Assembly: GCF_040250305.1 (NCBI RefSeq)
Contig: NZ_CP158190.1
Coordinates: 2,140,001 to 2,204,000 of the forward strand
Reading direction: 5' to 3'
Length of the DNA stretch: 64,000 nt
From: Peribacillus frigoritolerans
GTDB lineage: Bacteria > Bacillota > Bacilli > Bacillales > DSM-1321
Shown here: positions 34,481 through 43,326 of the stretch, in pieces
Position numbering within the stretch: the stretch's first letter is position 1
Layout: each line of letters starts with the position of its first letter
Notes under the pieces: generated by a model
Database searches by the model: none
What the model saw: only the letters and a program-made list of their open reading frames with translations
What the model was told of the DNA's origin: nothing
Position numbers and translations under genes: made by a program

Positions 34481-35838
34481 ATAAAGCACCTCACGAAAAG
34501 GAATTAGCAATTACAGATAAGTTCACTCAAAAATTGCGTGATCTTTCGTATGAAGCAACCAATCAATGTGTGCAATGCGGATATTGTCTTCCTGCTTGTC
34601 CAACATATGAATCTATGGGGAAAGAATCACAATCGCCTCGCGGACGAATTAACCTGGTTAAAATGGCTGCAGAGGGAAAAATCGATCTTCAAAAAGATCT
34701 AGTTGAGCCAATTGACCTTTGTCTTGGTTGCAGAGCCTGTGAAGTAGCGTGCCCCGTAAATGTACCATACGGACAAATTTATGAGGCAGCTAAAGAAGTC
34801 ATTACAGAACATCAAAAGCATGAACATCATAAAAAGCAAAAAAATAAACCTAAGATTCAAACAAAAGTGGTCGATTTTACGCTGACCAGTTTATTTCCGC
34901 ATCGCAATCGTCTTCGTACATTAGGCAATCTAACGTGGCTATATCAAAAAACAAAAATAAATAAAGTGGTGCAAAAAACAAAAATGATTAACAAAGTGTC
35001 AGAGCCCATGGGACAGTTTGAAAAGATCCTGCCGGAGCTCGAAGCACCAATCAAACGATATAAATACGGACAAAAATTTCCAGCATTAGGCGAGACAAAA
35101 GCAGTAATTGCCTTTTTCCCGGGATGCATCATGGACGCTATCATGTCAAAGATTAATAGGCTAACAATTGAACTGCTTCAAGTAATTGGCTGTGAAGTGA
35201 TTATTCCGAAAAATCAAAAATGTTGCGGTGCACTTCATTCCCATCAAGGAATGAAGGATGGTGCTGTAAAACTCGCAAAAGCAAATATAGAAGCATTTGA
35301 AGCATCCGGTGCCGATTATTATGTCAATAACGCTGGAGGCTGCGGAGCGATGCTTAGTGAGTATAATCACCTTTTTGGCCAAGAACCTGAATGGAAAAAG
35401 CGCAGTGAAGCATTTGTAGGGAAATCAAAAGATATTACCGAAATTCTGGTGAAGTTTGGTCCACTCCCGTTTAAAAAAGAATGGAATGGTATTATAACTT
35501 ATCAAGATTCTTGTCATTTGAGAAATGTCCAGGGAGTATTTCAAGAACCTAGGGAGCTTCTTAGATCCATACCAGGGGCAAGTTTTATGGAGATGGAGGG
35601 AAGTGACCGCTGCTGTGCATCCGGCGGTATTTATAATTTAATGAATTTTGATGAATCGATGAAAATATTAGACGAAAAGATGTATAAGGCGGGAAAAACA
35701 AACGCAAAAACAATTGTAACAACAAATCCGGGGTGCCTGCTCCAAATGAAACTAGGTGTAGAGAGAAGCGGTACAGGAGATGATGTGGATGCTAAACACA
35801 TTGTAGAAATATTGGCAGAAGCTTGTTTAATTAAGTAG
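34477..35838 (+). CDS. (Fe-S)-binding oxidoreductase subunit, GlcF-like
   Basis: 453-residue partner of the GlcD-like oxidase. Two 4Fe-4S ferredoxin motifs are at the N-terminus (CVQCGYCLPACP and CLGCRACEVACP), followed by two CCG domains (FFPGC..KCCGALHSHQG and CHLRN..CCASGG). Such subunits pass electrons from the flavoprotein to the quinone pool. ATG 34477 follows AAAGGTGG and overlaps the upstream stop. A longer frame from 34405 is inside the upstream gene and rejected. Confidence 0.88.
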   Translation: MNKAPHEKELAITDKFTQKLRDLSYEATNQCVQCGYCLPACPTYESMGKESQSPRGRINLVKMAAEGKIDLQKDLVEPIDLCLGCRACEVACPVNVPYGQIYEAAKEVITEHQKHEHHKKQKNKPKIQTKVVDFTLTSLFPHRNRLRTLGNLTWLYQKTKINKVVQKTKMINKVSEPMGQFEKILPELEAPIKRYKYGQKFPALGETKAVIAFFPGCIMDAIMSKINRLTIELLQVIGCEVIIPKNQKCCGALHSHQGMKDGAVKLAKANIEAFEASGADYYVNNAGGCGAMLSEYNHLFGQEPEWKKRSEAFVGKSKDITEILVKFGPLPFKKEWNGIITYQDSCHLRNVQGVFQEPRELLRSIPGASFMEMEGSDRCCASGGIYNLMNFDESMKILDEKMYKAGKTNAKTIVTTNPGCLLQMKLGVERSGTGDDVDAKHIVEILAEACLIK

Positions 35839-35972
35839 GAAAACGTTTTTATAAGTGACATTAGACCATATTAAGAAGCAATTTATTTTTACAACTAAAT
35901 AAAAAAGTGACCTGAATTATGCAAGACTATCAAGTCATAATCGAATCATTTAAATTAAAGGAGGGTAAAAAA

Positions 35973-36626
35973 GTGGATTTATTGGACTTTATCGGGTCGA
36001 ACTGGGGAGAGCTTTTAGCAATGACATGGGAGCACATCCAATTAGTTGGATTAGCAGTTGGTGTAGCCATATTACTCGGTGTTCCATTTGGAGTTTATAT
36101 TACACAGCATGAAAAGTTATCAAATCTTGTACTGGCAGTAGCAGGCATTATTATGACGATACCAAGTATTGCACTGTTCGGTATCATGATTCCGATTTTA
36201 TCTATCATTAATCAAGGGATTGGGTTTTTACCAGCGTTTATCGCATTGGTCTTGTACTCGCAGCTTCCAATCATCCGTAATACATTCATCGCTGTTAAAA
36301 ATGTAGATCCCAATATGCGCGACGCTGCAATAGGAATGGGAATGACGGCATGGCAACGTCTTTTAAAAGTTGAAATCCCAATTGCCCTTCCAGTAATTAT
36401 GGCAGGAATTAGAATGGCCGTTGTATTAACGATTGGAATTGGGGCAATTGCTGCCTATATCGGTGCGGGTGGACTTGGGGTATATATCGCAAGAGGAATA
36501 TCCACAAGTTACACAGAGATGGTTCAAGCTGGAGCCATTGCCGTTTCAATATTAGCGATCGCTGCTGATTATTTACTAGGTCAGGTACAAAAACGGGTTT
36601 CGCCCAAAAAAGCTCATATAGGATAA
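35973..36626 (+). CDS. ABC transporter permease, osmoprotectant (OpuC/ProW) type
   Basis: 217-residue permease with about five to six membrane segments and the BPD_transp_1 loop RDAAIGMGMTAWQRLLKVEIPIALPVIMAGIR. It resembles OpuCB/OpuBB of glycine betaine/carnitine/choline importers. GTG 35973 is preferred because AAGGAGGG lies just upstream; the in-frame ATG at 35919 has no site. It is followed by the ATPase gene after 15 bases. With two permeases, one ATPase and one lipoprotein, the set is a complete importer. Confidence 0.85.
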   Translation: MDLLDFIGSNWGELLAMTWEHIQLVGLAVGVAILLGVPFGVYITQHEKLSNLVLAVAGIIMTIPSIALFGIMIPILSIINQGIGFLPAFIALVLYSQLPIIRNTFIAVKNVDPNMRDAAIGMGMTAWQRLLKVEIPIALPVIMAGIRMAVVLTIGIGAIAAYIGAGGLGVYIARGISTSYTEMVQAGAIAVSILAIAADYLLGQVQKRVSPKKAHIG

Positions 36627-36641
36627 GAAAGGGGATGACTT

Positions 36642-37646
36642 ATGATTACATTTAAAAATGTGTCGAAGGTATACAAAAGCTCTGGAAAATCGGTGAAGGC
36701 AGTAGATAATGTAAATATGACAATTGAAAAAGGAGAAATTTGTGTATTTCTTGGTCCCTCAGGTTGTGGGAAAACAACTCTTTTACGAATGGTTAATCGT
36801 TTGGTTTCTATCACAGAGGGGACTATTGAAGTCGGAGGAAAAGATATTTACTCATTGGATCCAATCGAATTGAGACGTTCAATCGGTTATGTAATTCAAC
36901 AAAATGGTTTGTTTCCGAATATGACAATTGAACAAAACATTAATGTTGTACCAAAGATGCTGGATTGGAACGAAGGGGAAATGAAAAAACGATACAAAGA
37001 ATTAATGGAGATGATGGGGTTAAACCATGAGGAATACCGAAAGCGTTATCCTTGGGAATTATCAGGCGGACAGCAACAGCGTATTGGAGTGGCAAGGGCG
37101 CTGGCGGCAGACCCGCCAGTTATGTTGATGGATGAACCATTTGGGGCACTAGATCCGATTATTCGCGATCGGTTGCAAAATGAATTTTTACGAATTCAAA
37201 AAGATGTAAAGAAAACGATCTTATTTATCAGTCACGATATCGATGAGGCTTTGTGTCTTGGGGATAAAATTGCTATATTTAACGATGGCCAAATCATGCA
37301 GTATGGAACACCGGATGAGATTTTGTCTAATCCAAAAAATGATTTTGTTAACAACTTTATTGGAAGTGATCGTGAAATTAAACGTTTACAACTATTAACG
37401 GTCAGGGATCTATTAAATAAAGCGAAAAAGGTAAATCGAAAAATGAATATGAAAATTGAATCTAGCGAATATGTGGTTAATATTGATGCAGATCTTCGAA
37501 CAGCACTGTCTCTATTATTATCATCACCAAAAGGGGAAGCTGTGATTTTGGATCATAAAGGACAGCCAAGCGGAGTATTAGGCATTGGTGACTTTGAAGT
37601 TTTGACAGGTGTTCACCCTTCGAAATTAAAGTCAATAATTCAATAA
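36642..37646 (+). CDS. ABC transporter ATP-binding protein, OpuCA-like
   Basis: 334-residue nucleotide-binding subunit: Walker A GPSGCGKTT, Q-loop VIQQNGLFP, signature LSGGQQQR, Walker B VMLMDEP, and H-loop FISHDIDEA. The C-terminal ~90 residues form one degenerate CBS-like unit rather than the tandem CBS pair that senses ionic strength in osmotic OpuC systems. This argues for a catabolic, substrate-controlled importer instead of osmoregulation. AAAGGGG precedes the ATG; the second permease gene follows after 13 bases. Confidence 0.87.
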   Translation: MITFKNVSKVYKSSGKSVKAVDNVNMTIEKGEICVFLGPSGCGKTTLLRMVNRLVSITEGTIEVGGKDIYSLDPIELRRSIGYVIQQNGLFPNMTIEQNINVVPKMLDWNEGEMKKRYKELMEMMGLNHEEYRKRYPWELSGGQQQRIGVARALAADPPVMLMDEPFGALDPIIRDRLQNEFLRIQKDVKKTILFISHDIDEALCLGDKIAIFNDGQIMQYGTPDEILSNPKNDFVNNFIGSDREIKRLQLLTVRDLLNKAKKVNRKMNMKIESSEYVVNIDADLRTALSLLLSSPKGEAVILDHKGQPSGVLGIGDFEVLTGVHPSKLKSIIQ

Positions 37647-37659
37647 GGTGGGTGTCTTA

Positions 37660-38400
37660 ATGAAGGAAATAAACAAGATAGAAATATTGATTCGTGCTTT
37701 GTTAGTGTTGATTATGGTTGCACTGCTAGCTTATGCTCTCCAATCAGGTGCATTTCAATATATAAAAGATAACTCTGGTGAACTTCTTCATTTGGCCGGA
37801 CAGCATTTGAAATTGGTGGCGCTTTCATCCATGGCAGCCATTCTTGTGGCCGTGCCGCTTGGAATTTTTATTACGAGACCACAGTTTAAAAAATTTGAAT
37901 TTATTGTAGTTAATTTTGCGAATATCGGACAAACAGTGCCAAGTATAGCCATTTTAGCGCTTGTCATGAGTTATTTAGGTTTAGGCTGGCAAACCGCGGT
38001 ATTTGCGCTGTGGTTCAGCTCACTTCTTCCAATTTTACGGAATACGATTGCTGGAATTCAATCGGTTCCTCCATCGATAATTGATGCTGGAACAGGAATG
38101 GGTATGACGCAAAAACTCATTCTTTTCAAGCTTGAACTCCCGAATGCTTCATATGCAATTCTTGCAGGCATTCGTACCGCAACCGTTATTAATGTGGGAT
38201 CAGCCGCACTTGCCTTCTTAATTGGAGGAGGTGGGTTAGGTGACCTTATATTCACCGGAATCTCACTTTACGATCCAGGCATTATGCTCGCAGGTGCCAT
38301 GCCCGTTATCTTTTTGGCCATTGCTATTGATTTCTTATTAGGGAAAATTGAAGTAGCCACTACTCCGAGAGGATTGCAAAGAAAAGCTGATTTTATTTAA
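37660..38400 (+). CDS. ABC transporter permease, OpuCD-like
   Basis: 246-residue second permease, N-terminal signal-anchor then five more membrane segments; DAGTGMGMTQKLILFKLELPNASYAILAGIR is the ATPase-contacting loop. Pairs with the permease at 35973. ATG 37660 follows AAGGTGGGTG; in-frame GTG 37648 lies inside that site. Co-transcribed with the lipoprotein gene 22 bases downstream. Confidence 0.85.
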   Translation: MKEINKIEILIRALLVLIMVALLAYALQSGAFQYIKDNSGELLHLAGQHLKLVALSSMAAILVAVPLGIFITRPQFKKFEFIVVNFANIGQTVPSIAILALVMSYLGLGWQTAVFALWFSSLLPILRNTIAGIQSVPPSIIDAGTGMGMTQKLILFKLELPNASYAILAGIRTATVINVGSAALAFLIGGGGLGDLIFTGISLYDPGIMLAGAMPVIFLAIAIDFLLGKIEVATTPRGLQRKADFI

Positions 38401-38422
38401 GACAATAAAGGGGGAAGTAAAA

Positions 38423-39343
38423 ATGAAAAAGTTTAGCATGTTATTTTGTGTCGCACTTCTTGCCTGTATGCTTACAGCATGCAGTTCTTCGGAGTCTAAT
38501 GCCGGTTCAAATGAAAATAAAGGGAAAATTACAGTGGGAGGAAAGGATTTTACTGAACAGCACATTTTGACACAAATCACTTCTATTTATTTGAAAGAAA
38601 AAGGATACAAAGTCGATGAAGCAAGTAGTATGGGCAGTACAGTGGCACGTTCCGCGCTTGAAAATGGACAGCTCGATGTGTACTGGGAGTATACGGGTAC
38701 AGCACTTATGGTTTATTTAAAGGAACCAGTTGAAACTGATCCCGAAAAGGCATATGAAAAAGTAAAAGAAATCGACAAAAAGAATAAACTTGAATGGTTA
38801 AATAAATCCGAATTTAATAACACATATGCTATTTTAATGCGCGAAGATTATGCAAAAGAATTAGGAATCAAATCCATATCGGATCTAGCTGATATTGTAA
38901 ATCAAGATTCTAGTAAATTAAAATTTGGATCGAACTCTGAGTTCTATGCGCGAAAAGATGGAATGAAAGGCTTAGAGAAAAAATATAATTTTTCTTTACC
39001 AGCTAAAAATGTTGTCAAAATGGATACAGGACTTTTATATAACTCCTTAAAAGAAGGCCAGGTTGATGTAGCGGTAGGTTTTGCTACAGATGGACGCATT
39101 GAAGGTTTTAAACTTGTTGTGTTAGAAGATGATAGTCAGTTTTTTCCGGCATATAATGGAGCACCGGTCATTCGTCAAGAAGTATTAAAGAAAAATCCGG
39201 AATTAAGAGATCTTCTTAATACACTTTCAGATAAGTTAGATTCAGATACAATGAAGAATTTAAATTATCGTGTTGATATTAAGCATGAAGATATTAATGA
39301 AGTGGCTAAAACATGGCTGGATGAACAGGGAATGCTAGATTGA
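38423..39343 (+). CDS. Substrate-binding lipoprotein of the OpuC-like importer
   Basis: 306 residues, lipoprotein signal with lipobox LTAC (Cys at ~20) and an OpuAC-type glycine-betaine/choline-binding domain: ITVGGKDFTEQHILTQI, GSTVARSALENGQLDVYWEYTGTAL. Quaternary ammonium binders use an aromatic box; the YWEY and YNGAP tyrosines/tryptophan could contribute. The ligand is probably a cationic or zwitterionic compound. Its location with GlcDF-like oxidase genes suggests the ligand is used as nutrient. AAAGGGGG precedes the ATG. Confidence 0.86.
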   Translation: MKKFSMLFCVALLACMLTACSSSESNAGSNENKGKITVGGKDFTEQHILTQITSIYLKEKGYKVDEASSMGSTVARSALENGQLDVYWEYTGTALMVYLKEPVETDPEKAYEKVKEIDKKNKLEWLNKSEFNNTYAILMREDYAKELGIKSISDLADIVNQDSSKLKFGSNSEFYARKDGMKGLEKKYNFSLPAKNVVKMDTGLLYNSLKEGQVDVAVGFATDGRIEGFKLVVLEDDSQFFPAYNGAPVIRQEVLKKNPELRDLLNTLSDKLDSDTMKNLNYRVDIKHEDINEVAKTWLDEQGMLD

Positions 39344-39344
39344 G

Positions 39345-40657
39345 ATGAAAGCTAATAATTCGCTCATCACCTATATTGAATCTGAGTCGATTCAGAGTTT
39401 AGATAGTGGCACACTAACTTCACTCAAAGAAGCTTTAGCAGACATTATCGCTTGTACCATTGCAGGCCGCAATACGAAAGCAGCAGAGATTGCAAAAGTA
39501 TTTGCTGTTTCGCAGTGGGGGATGGGAAACAGTTCGCTTTTCCTGTTCCCAGAAAGATTAACGCCTGCCGGAGCAGCTTTTGTTAATGCGACAATGGCAA
39601 ATGCCCTCGATTAAGATGATGGACATCGCCTCACAAAAGGACATCCCGGCGCTGTCATTTTCCCCGCTGTGCTCGCCGTTGCAGAAGGTAATAATATAAG
39701 CGGAGAAGAGTTTTTGACGGCACTCCTTATAGGCTATGAAGTGGGGATCCGTGCAGGTATTGCTGCACACCTGACCCGGCTAGACTATCACTGCACCGGT
39801 TCATGGGGAGCAGTTGGAGCTGCCGCAGGTGTTTCGTACATTTTAGGACTTAAGGGTAGAACTCACTGGGCAATGCAGAATATTTCGGTGCTTATTCTCC
39901 AATGATGCGTTGCATCGAACATCCTTCTATGTTAAAGGACGGGATCAATTGGGGATGTATGGCTGGGGTAAGTGCAGCTTATTTGGCAAAAGCAGGCTAT
40001 ACAGGGATTCCATCACTAATTACATTAGAAGAAGCAGAAGGACTTACAAACGATTTAGGAAAAAGTTATCGCGTAAATGAACTATATTATAAGCCGTATG
40101 CATGCTGTCGGTGGGCACAGCCAGCAATTGAAGCCATTATGGAAATTCAAATTAGAAATATACTAATATCCGAAAATATTAAAAAAATAGTAATTCATAC
40201 ATTCACAGAATCTGCAGCATTATCGAAAGAATATCCAAAAACTACAGAGGAAGCACAGTATAATTTACTTTTTCCTGTTGCAGCATTTCTTTCTTACGGT
40301 GAAGTGGGTCCAAAACAAGTACTAGAACATCTGAATGATCCAATTATTCTTAGCATGATGGACAAGATTACAGTAGTAGTGGATCAAAAACTTAACGAAG
40401 CATTTCCTGAAAGGGCATTAAGTATGGTTAAAATAGTAATGCAGGATGGTAACACTTATCAATCCGATATTATACAAGCAAGAGGAGACTATGATTATCC
40501 GTTAAACGCTGAAGAAAAAAAAGAGAAGTTTTTCTGGCTGACAACGCCAATTCTAGGAAAAGAATCTGCGAAGAGTTTATTAGAATCCATTCAAAGCCTT
40601 GAACATTTGAAAAGTATTCGAGAGCTTATACCTACAATAGAGGCAAAGGGTAAATAA
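39345..40657 (+). pseudogene. MmgE/PrpD family gene with nonsense codon and frameshift
   Basis: Three consecutive segments make one MmgE/PrpD protein of about 435 residues. Segment 1 (39345-39614) ends at an in-frame TAA inside the conserved NALD*DDGHR motif. The same frame continues (GHPGAVIFPAVLAVAEG) to about 39880, then homology moves to another frame (AEYFGAYSPMMRC...) and runs to 40657. The family includes 2-methylcitrate dehydratase, cis-aconitate decarboxylase and iminodisuccinate epimerase. It is the last gene of the sigma-54 operon; its loss may inactivate or alter the pathway. A sequencing error could explain one lesion, less easily both. Confidence 0.85.
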
Positions 40658-40660
40658 AAA

Positions 40661-40704
40661 ATAGTAGTGCAAACCAAGGGATAGGTTTGCACTACTATTT
40701 TTTT
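40661..40704 (+). terminator. Terminator of the sigma-54 operon
   Basis: Perfect 15-bp stem ATAGTAGTGCAAACC / GGTTTGCACTACTAT followed by TTTTTTT. Confidence 0.92.
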
Positions 40705-40976
40705 ACTATAATTGGTGGAGTCAGTAGGAACCTTCTAATTAATAGTCATTATGAAATCTAGTTAATAATAGTAGACGATGCCATCTTATATCCAATAGCA
40801 GGATAGACATTATGCGGTTCAAGAGATTAATTTTCTAGAGGGAGATTAGATTGGCAATTTCATAAGCTTTCAAAAACATCTATATCAAGACAAGTTTTTC
40901 ATCACCCCGGTTAAAACGAGTTTGAAGAATTCTCCTCTAAGCTTGATACTAAACTTTATAAGTTAGTTTAACTAGC

Positions 40977-41003
40977 TTGACAATATACCCCCATAGGTAT
41001 AAT
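40977..41003 (+). promoter_or_regulatory. Sigma-A promoter with embedded CstR-type operator
   Basis: TTGACA (40977-40982) and TATAAT (40998-41003), 15-base spacer. The spacer contains ATACCCCCATAGGTAT (40985-41000), an inverted repeat of the CsoR/CstR type. It lies 360 bases before the cstR-like gene. Confidence 0.65.
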
Positions 41004-41006
41004 ATG

Positions 41007-41172
41007 AACTCACAAGTTAAAAAAACACAAATTCACGAGTAAAACGTGCAAACTCACGAGTAAATCGCCCAAATTCACGAGTAAAATGCCCAAACTCACG
41101 AGTAAAACGCCCAAATTCATGAGAAAAGCACTCAAATTCAAGAATAAAATGCAAACTCACGAGTAAAATACG
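41007..41172 (+). repeat. 21-bp tandem repeat array
   Basis: About eight direct copies of a 21-bp unit with consensus AAAYTCACGAGTAAAAYGCCC, starting at 41007 (degenerate), 41029, 41050, 41071, 41092, 41113, 41134 and 41153. Copies at 41050-41112 are the most uniform; the outer ones drift. It lies between the promoter and the coding region of the cstR-like gene. Confidence 0.9.
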
Positions 41173-41362
41173 ATTTAATTGGCTAGGGGCTTATAATCAT
41201 AAGCACGATTAGGTTGATTATGCCTATTGAAACGTTTTTATTAAGAAATCTGACTTGTAAACATCCATGTCATTTCTTCTAATAAACTGGAAGTGAACTA
41301 GGAATGCACTTCTTAACGGAAAAGGAGATTAGCCATTGTTGTAAATAGAAGGGAGGCGAAGT

Positions 41363-41623
41363 ATGGAGTATGATAAAAGCAGCATTCATCGCTTGAAGCG
41401 GATTGAAGGACAAATCAAGGGTGTTCTTGGCATGATGGAGCAGGGAAAAGATTGCAGGGAAGTCGTCACTCAGTTGTCTGCTACACGTAATGCCATCGAT
41501 AGGGCCATGGGTGTTATCGTAAGTGCCAATCTTGAGAAATGCGTTCGGGAAAATGTCGTGAAAGGGGAAGGCACTGATCATCTAGTCAAGGAAGCGGTTA
41601 ATTTACTAATTAAAAGCAGGTAA
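41363..41623 (+). CDS. cstR: CstR-type persulfide-sensing repressor (CsoR family)
   Basis: 86-residue four-helix DUF156/CsoR-family repressor. It has the two reactive cysteines C31 (GKDCREV) and C60 (LEKCVRE), the same numbering as characterised CstR. The histidine that completes the copper site in CsoR is replaced by N56 (SANLEK), so this is a persulfide/sulfane sensor rather than a copper sensor. It heads a cluster of rhodanese, TusA and DsrE genes. GGGAGGCG precedes the ATG. It should release the ATACCC..GGGTAT operators at 40985 and 42035 under sulfide stress. Confidence 0.87.
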   Translation: MEYDKSSIHRLKRIEGQIKGVLGMMEQGKDCREVVTQLSATRNAIDRAMGVIVSANLEKCVRENVVKGEGTDHLVKEAVNLLIKSR

Positions 41624-41663
41624 AAGAATTAGATCCTTTCCTGTAAAAAAAGGAGTGTTATTC

Positions 41664-41969
41664 ATGTCTTATATTTTACAAGTGGATTTTAAAATGGAGG
41701 GACCATTTGGTCACGAAATGGTAAAAGAATTTACTGATTTAGCAAAAGGCATTAATGATGAAGAGGGCTTGATCTGGAAGATTTGGACCGAAGACAATGA
41801 GGCAAAGGAAGCAGCTGGCATTTATCTGTTTGAAACGAAGGAATCCGCAAGTATGTACTTGACTATGCACACAGCTCGGTTAACAGGATTTGGTATAGAG
41901 AAGGTTAATGGAAAAATATTCGAAGTGAATGAAGGTTTGACTTCAATCAATCATGGACCAATTAAATAA
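41664..41969 (+). CDS. YdhR-like putative mono-oxygenase
   Basis: 101-residue single-domain ferredoxin-like (dimeric alpha/beta barrel) protein of the YdhR family: ILQVDFKMEGPFGHEM, EEGLIWKIWTEDNEAKEAAGIYLFE, and TARLTGFGI. YdhR proteins are annotated as putative mono-oxygenases without proven substrate. ATG 41664 follows AAAGGAGTG; the in-frame GTG 41655 lies within that site. It lies 40 bases after the cstR-like gene and may be co-transcribed with it. Confidence 0.8.
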   Translation: MSYILQVDFKMEGPFGHEMVKEFTDLAKGINDEEGLIWKIWTEDNEAKEAAGIYLFETKESASMYLTMHTARLTGFGIEKVNGKIFEVNEGLTSINHGPIK

Positions 41970-42005
41970 AGAAAAACCTATTCCATTCAATTTTAGTGAA
42001 GTGGG

Positions 42006-42050
42006 TTGACGAACTAAATTTTTTAGCATAATATATACCCCGTAGGGTAT
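42006..42050 (+). promoter_or_regulatory. Promoter and CstR operator of the sulfur operon
   Basis: TTGACG (42006-42011), 17-base spacer, TAATAT (42029-42034), followed at once by ATACCCCGTAGGGTAT (42035-42050), with perfect ATACCC/GGGTAT arms. A repressor bound there would cover the transcription start. Confidence 0.75.
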
Positions 42051-42088
42051 TTAAGTTAAATGAAATATAAATCAGGGGGAAAACATAA

Positions 42089-42568
42089 ATGACTGAAAAG
42101 AAAAGAACGACGATCATATTATTTAGTGGTGATTATGATAAGGCAATGGCTGCTTATATCATTGCAAATGGGGCGGCGGCTTACGATCATGAAGTGACCA
42201 TCTTCCATACATTCTGGGGATTGAATGCTTTAAGGAAGGATAAGCCGATTTCATTAAAAAAAGGATTTCTTGAAAAAATGTTTGCAAAAATGATGCCGCG
42301 TGGTTCTGATAAAATGGGTCTATCAAACATGAACTTTGCTGGGATGGGGCCTAAAATGATCAAACATGTGATGAAAAAGCATAACGCCATGTCACTGCCG
42401 AATTTAATTGAGCTGGCCCAAGAACAGGAAATCAAACTAATAGCCTGTACGATGACTATGGATTTATTGGGCTTGCAGCAAGAGGAATTAATGGATGGAA
42501 TTGAGTATGCAGGTGTTGCGGCTTATTTAGCTGAAGCAGAGGATGGAAATGTAAACTTATTTATATAA
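42089..42568 (+). CDS. DsrE/DsrF-like sulfur carrier protein
   Basis: 159-residue DsrE2-like protein. IILFSGDYDKAMAAYIIANGAAAYDHEVTIFHTFWGLNALR is the fold's start (given here in pieces: FSGDYDKAMAAY and EVTIFHTFWG), and the conserved cysteine is in IACTMTMDLLG. Such proteins accept persulfide sulfur from rhodaneses or TusA. Long insertion with methionines and lysines at ~60-100 is typical of the DsrE2 subgroup. First gene after the CstR-type operator; AGGGGG precedes the ATG. Confidence 0.82.
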   Translation: MTEKKRTTIILFSGDYDKAMAAYIIANGAAAYDHEVTIFHTFWGLNALRKDKPISLKKGFLEKMFAKMMPRGSDKMGLSNMNFAGMGPKMIKHVMKKHNAMSLPNLIELAQEQEIKLIACTMTMDLLGLQQEELMDGIEYAGVAAYLAEAEDGNVNLFI

Positions 42569-42592
42569 ATTTGGGTACTGGAGTGAGTCCAA

Positions 42593-42961
42593 TTGGGAAC
42601 TATATTTAATCTCATCATATTAAGTTTCATCGTTTGGTTTTTATATCAGCGCTTTGTCCCGGCAAAGGGGATAAAAAATATAAATGCGGCTGATTTAAAA
42701 GCTCTGTTGAATAATAAAGGAAATAAGCAGTTCATTGATGTCCGTACTTCTAACGAATATAGAGGCAATCACATTAAGGACTTTAAAAATATACCTCTAA
42801 GCGAACTTGGCAAAAGGACACAAGAACTTTCAAAGGATAAAGAAGTGGTTGTAATCTGCCAAAGCGGGATGAGGAGCAGTAATGCGAGTAAAGTATTGAA
42901 GAAACTCGGGTTTAATGAAGTCACCAACGTAAAAGGCGGCATGAGTTCTTGGCGTGAATAA
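42593..42961 (+). CDS. Membrane-anchored rhodanese-like sulfurtransferase
   Basis: 122 residues: an N-terminal membrane anchor (FNLIILSFIVWFLYQRF) and one rhodanese domain (~35-120). The active-site loop is VVICQSGMRSS with the catalytic cysteine; FIDVRTSNEYRGNHI is the N-terminal rhodanese motif. It may handle persulfide at the membrane. Start is TTG 42593 after CTGGAGTGAG. Part of the CstR-controlled operon, 24 bases after the DsrE gene. Confidence 0.85.
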   Translation: MGTIFNLIILSFIVWFLYQRFVPAKGIKNINAADLKALLNNKGNKQFIDVRTSNEYRGNHIKDFKNIPLSELGKRTQELSKDKEVVVICQSGMRSSNASKVLKKLGFNEVTNVKGGMSSWRE

Positions 42962-42978
42962 AAGGAGGATCTAAAAAG

Positions 42979-43275
42979 ATGAAAGAAATTTTACCGAATG
43001 AAGTGAATGCATTATTGAAGGGAAACTCGCCAGTACATATTATTGATGTGCGGGAGGTGGATGAAGTAAAGGCAGGGAAAATACCAAATGCTTTGAATAT
43101 CCCGTTGGGTCTGGTGGAATTTAGAATGCAGGATCTGGATAAATCAAAAGAATATATCATCGTCTGCCGTTCAGGGGGCAGAAGTTCAAGGGCAGCAATG
43201 TTACTTGAGGATCATGGATATAAGGTGTTGAACATGATGGGTGGTATGAATGAATGGGAAGGTCCCATAGCATAA
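42979..43275 (+). CDS. Single-domain rhodanese
   Basis: 98-residue soluble rhodanese: IIDVREVDEVKAGKIPNALNIPL, active-site CRSGGRSS loop with catalytic cysteine, and the closing LNMMGGMNEWEG. Transfers sulfane sulfur between small thiols and protein partners. 17 bases after the membrane-anchored rhodanese gene; AAAGGAGG precedes the ATG. Confidence 0.88.
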   Translation: MKEILPNEVNALLKGNSPVHIIDVREVDEVKAGKIPNALNIPLGLVEFRMQDLDKSKEYIIVCRSGGRSSRAAMLLEDHGYKVLNMMGGMNEWEGPIA

Positions 43276-43326
43276 TTTTATATCCGAATATACCCCCACC
43301 CCTAAAAAACACAAGGAGGAAATAAA

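Noticed and set aside
35919..35972. N-terminal extension of the first OpuC-like permease
   Set aside because: The ATG at 35919 has no ribosome-binding site, while AAGGAGGG lies just before GTG 35973.
41007..41172. CRISPR array
   Set aside because: The 21-bp units are contiguous, without unique spacers, and no cas genes are near.
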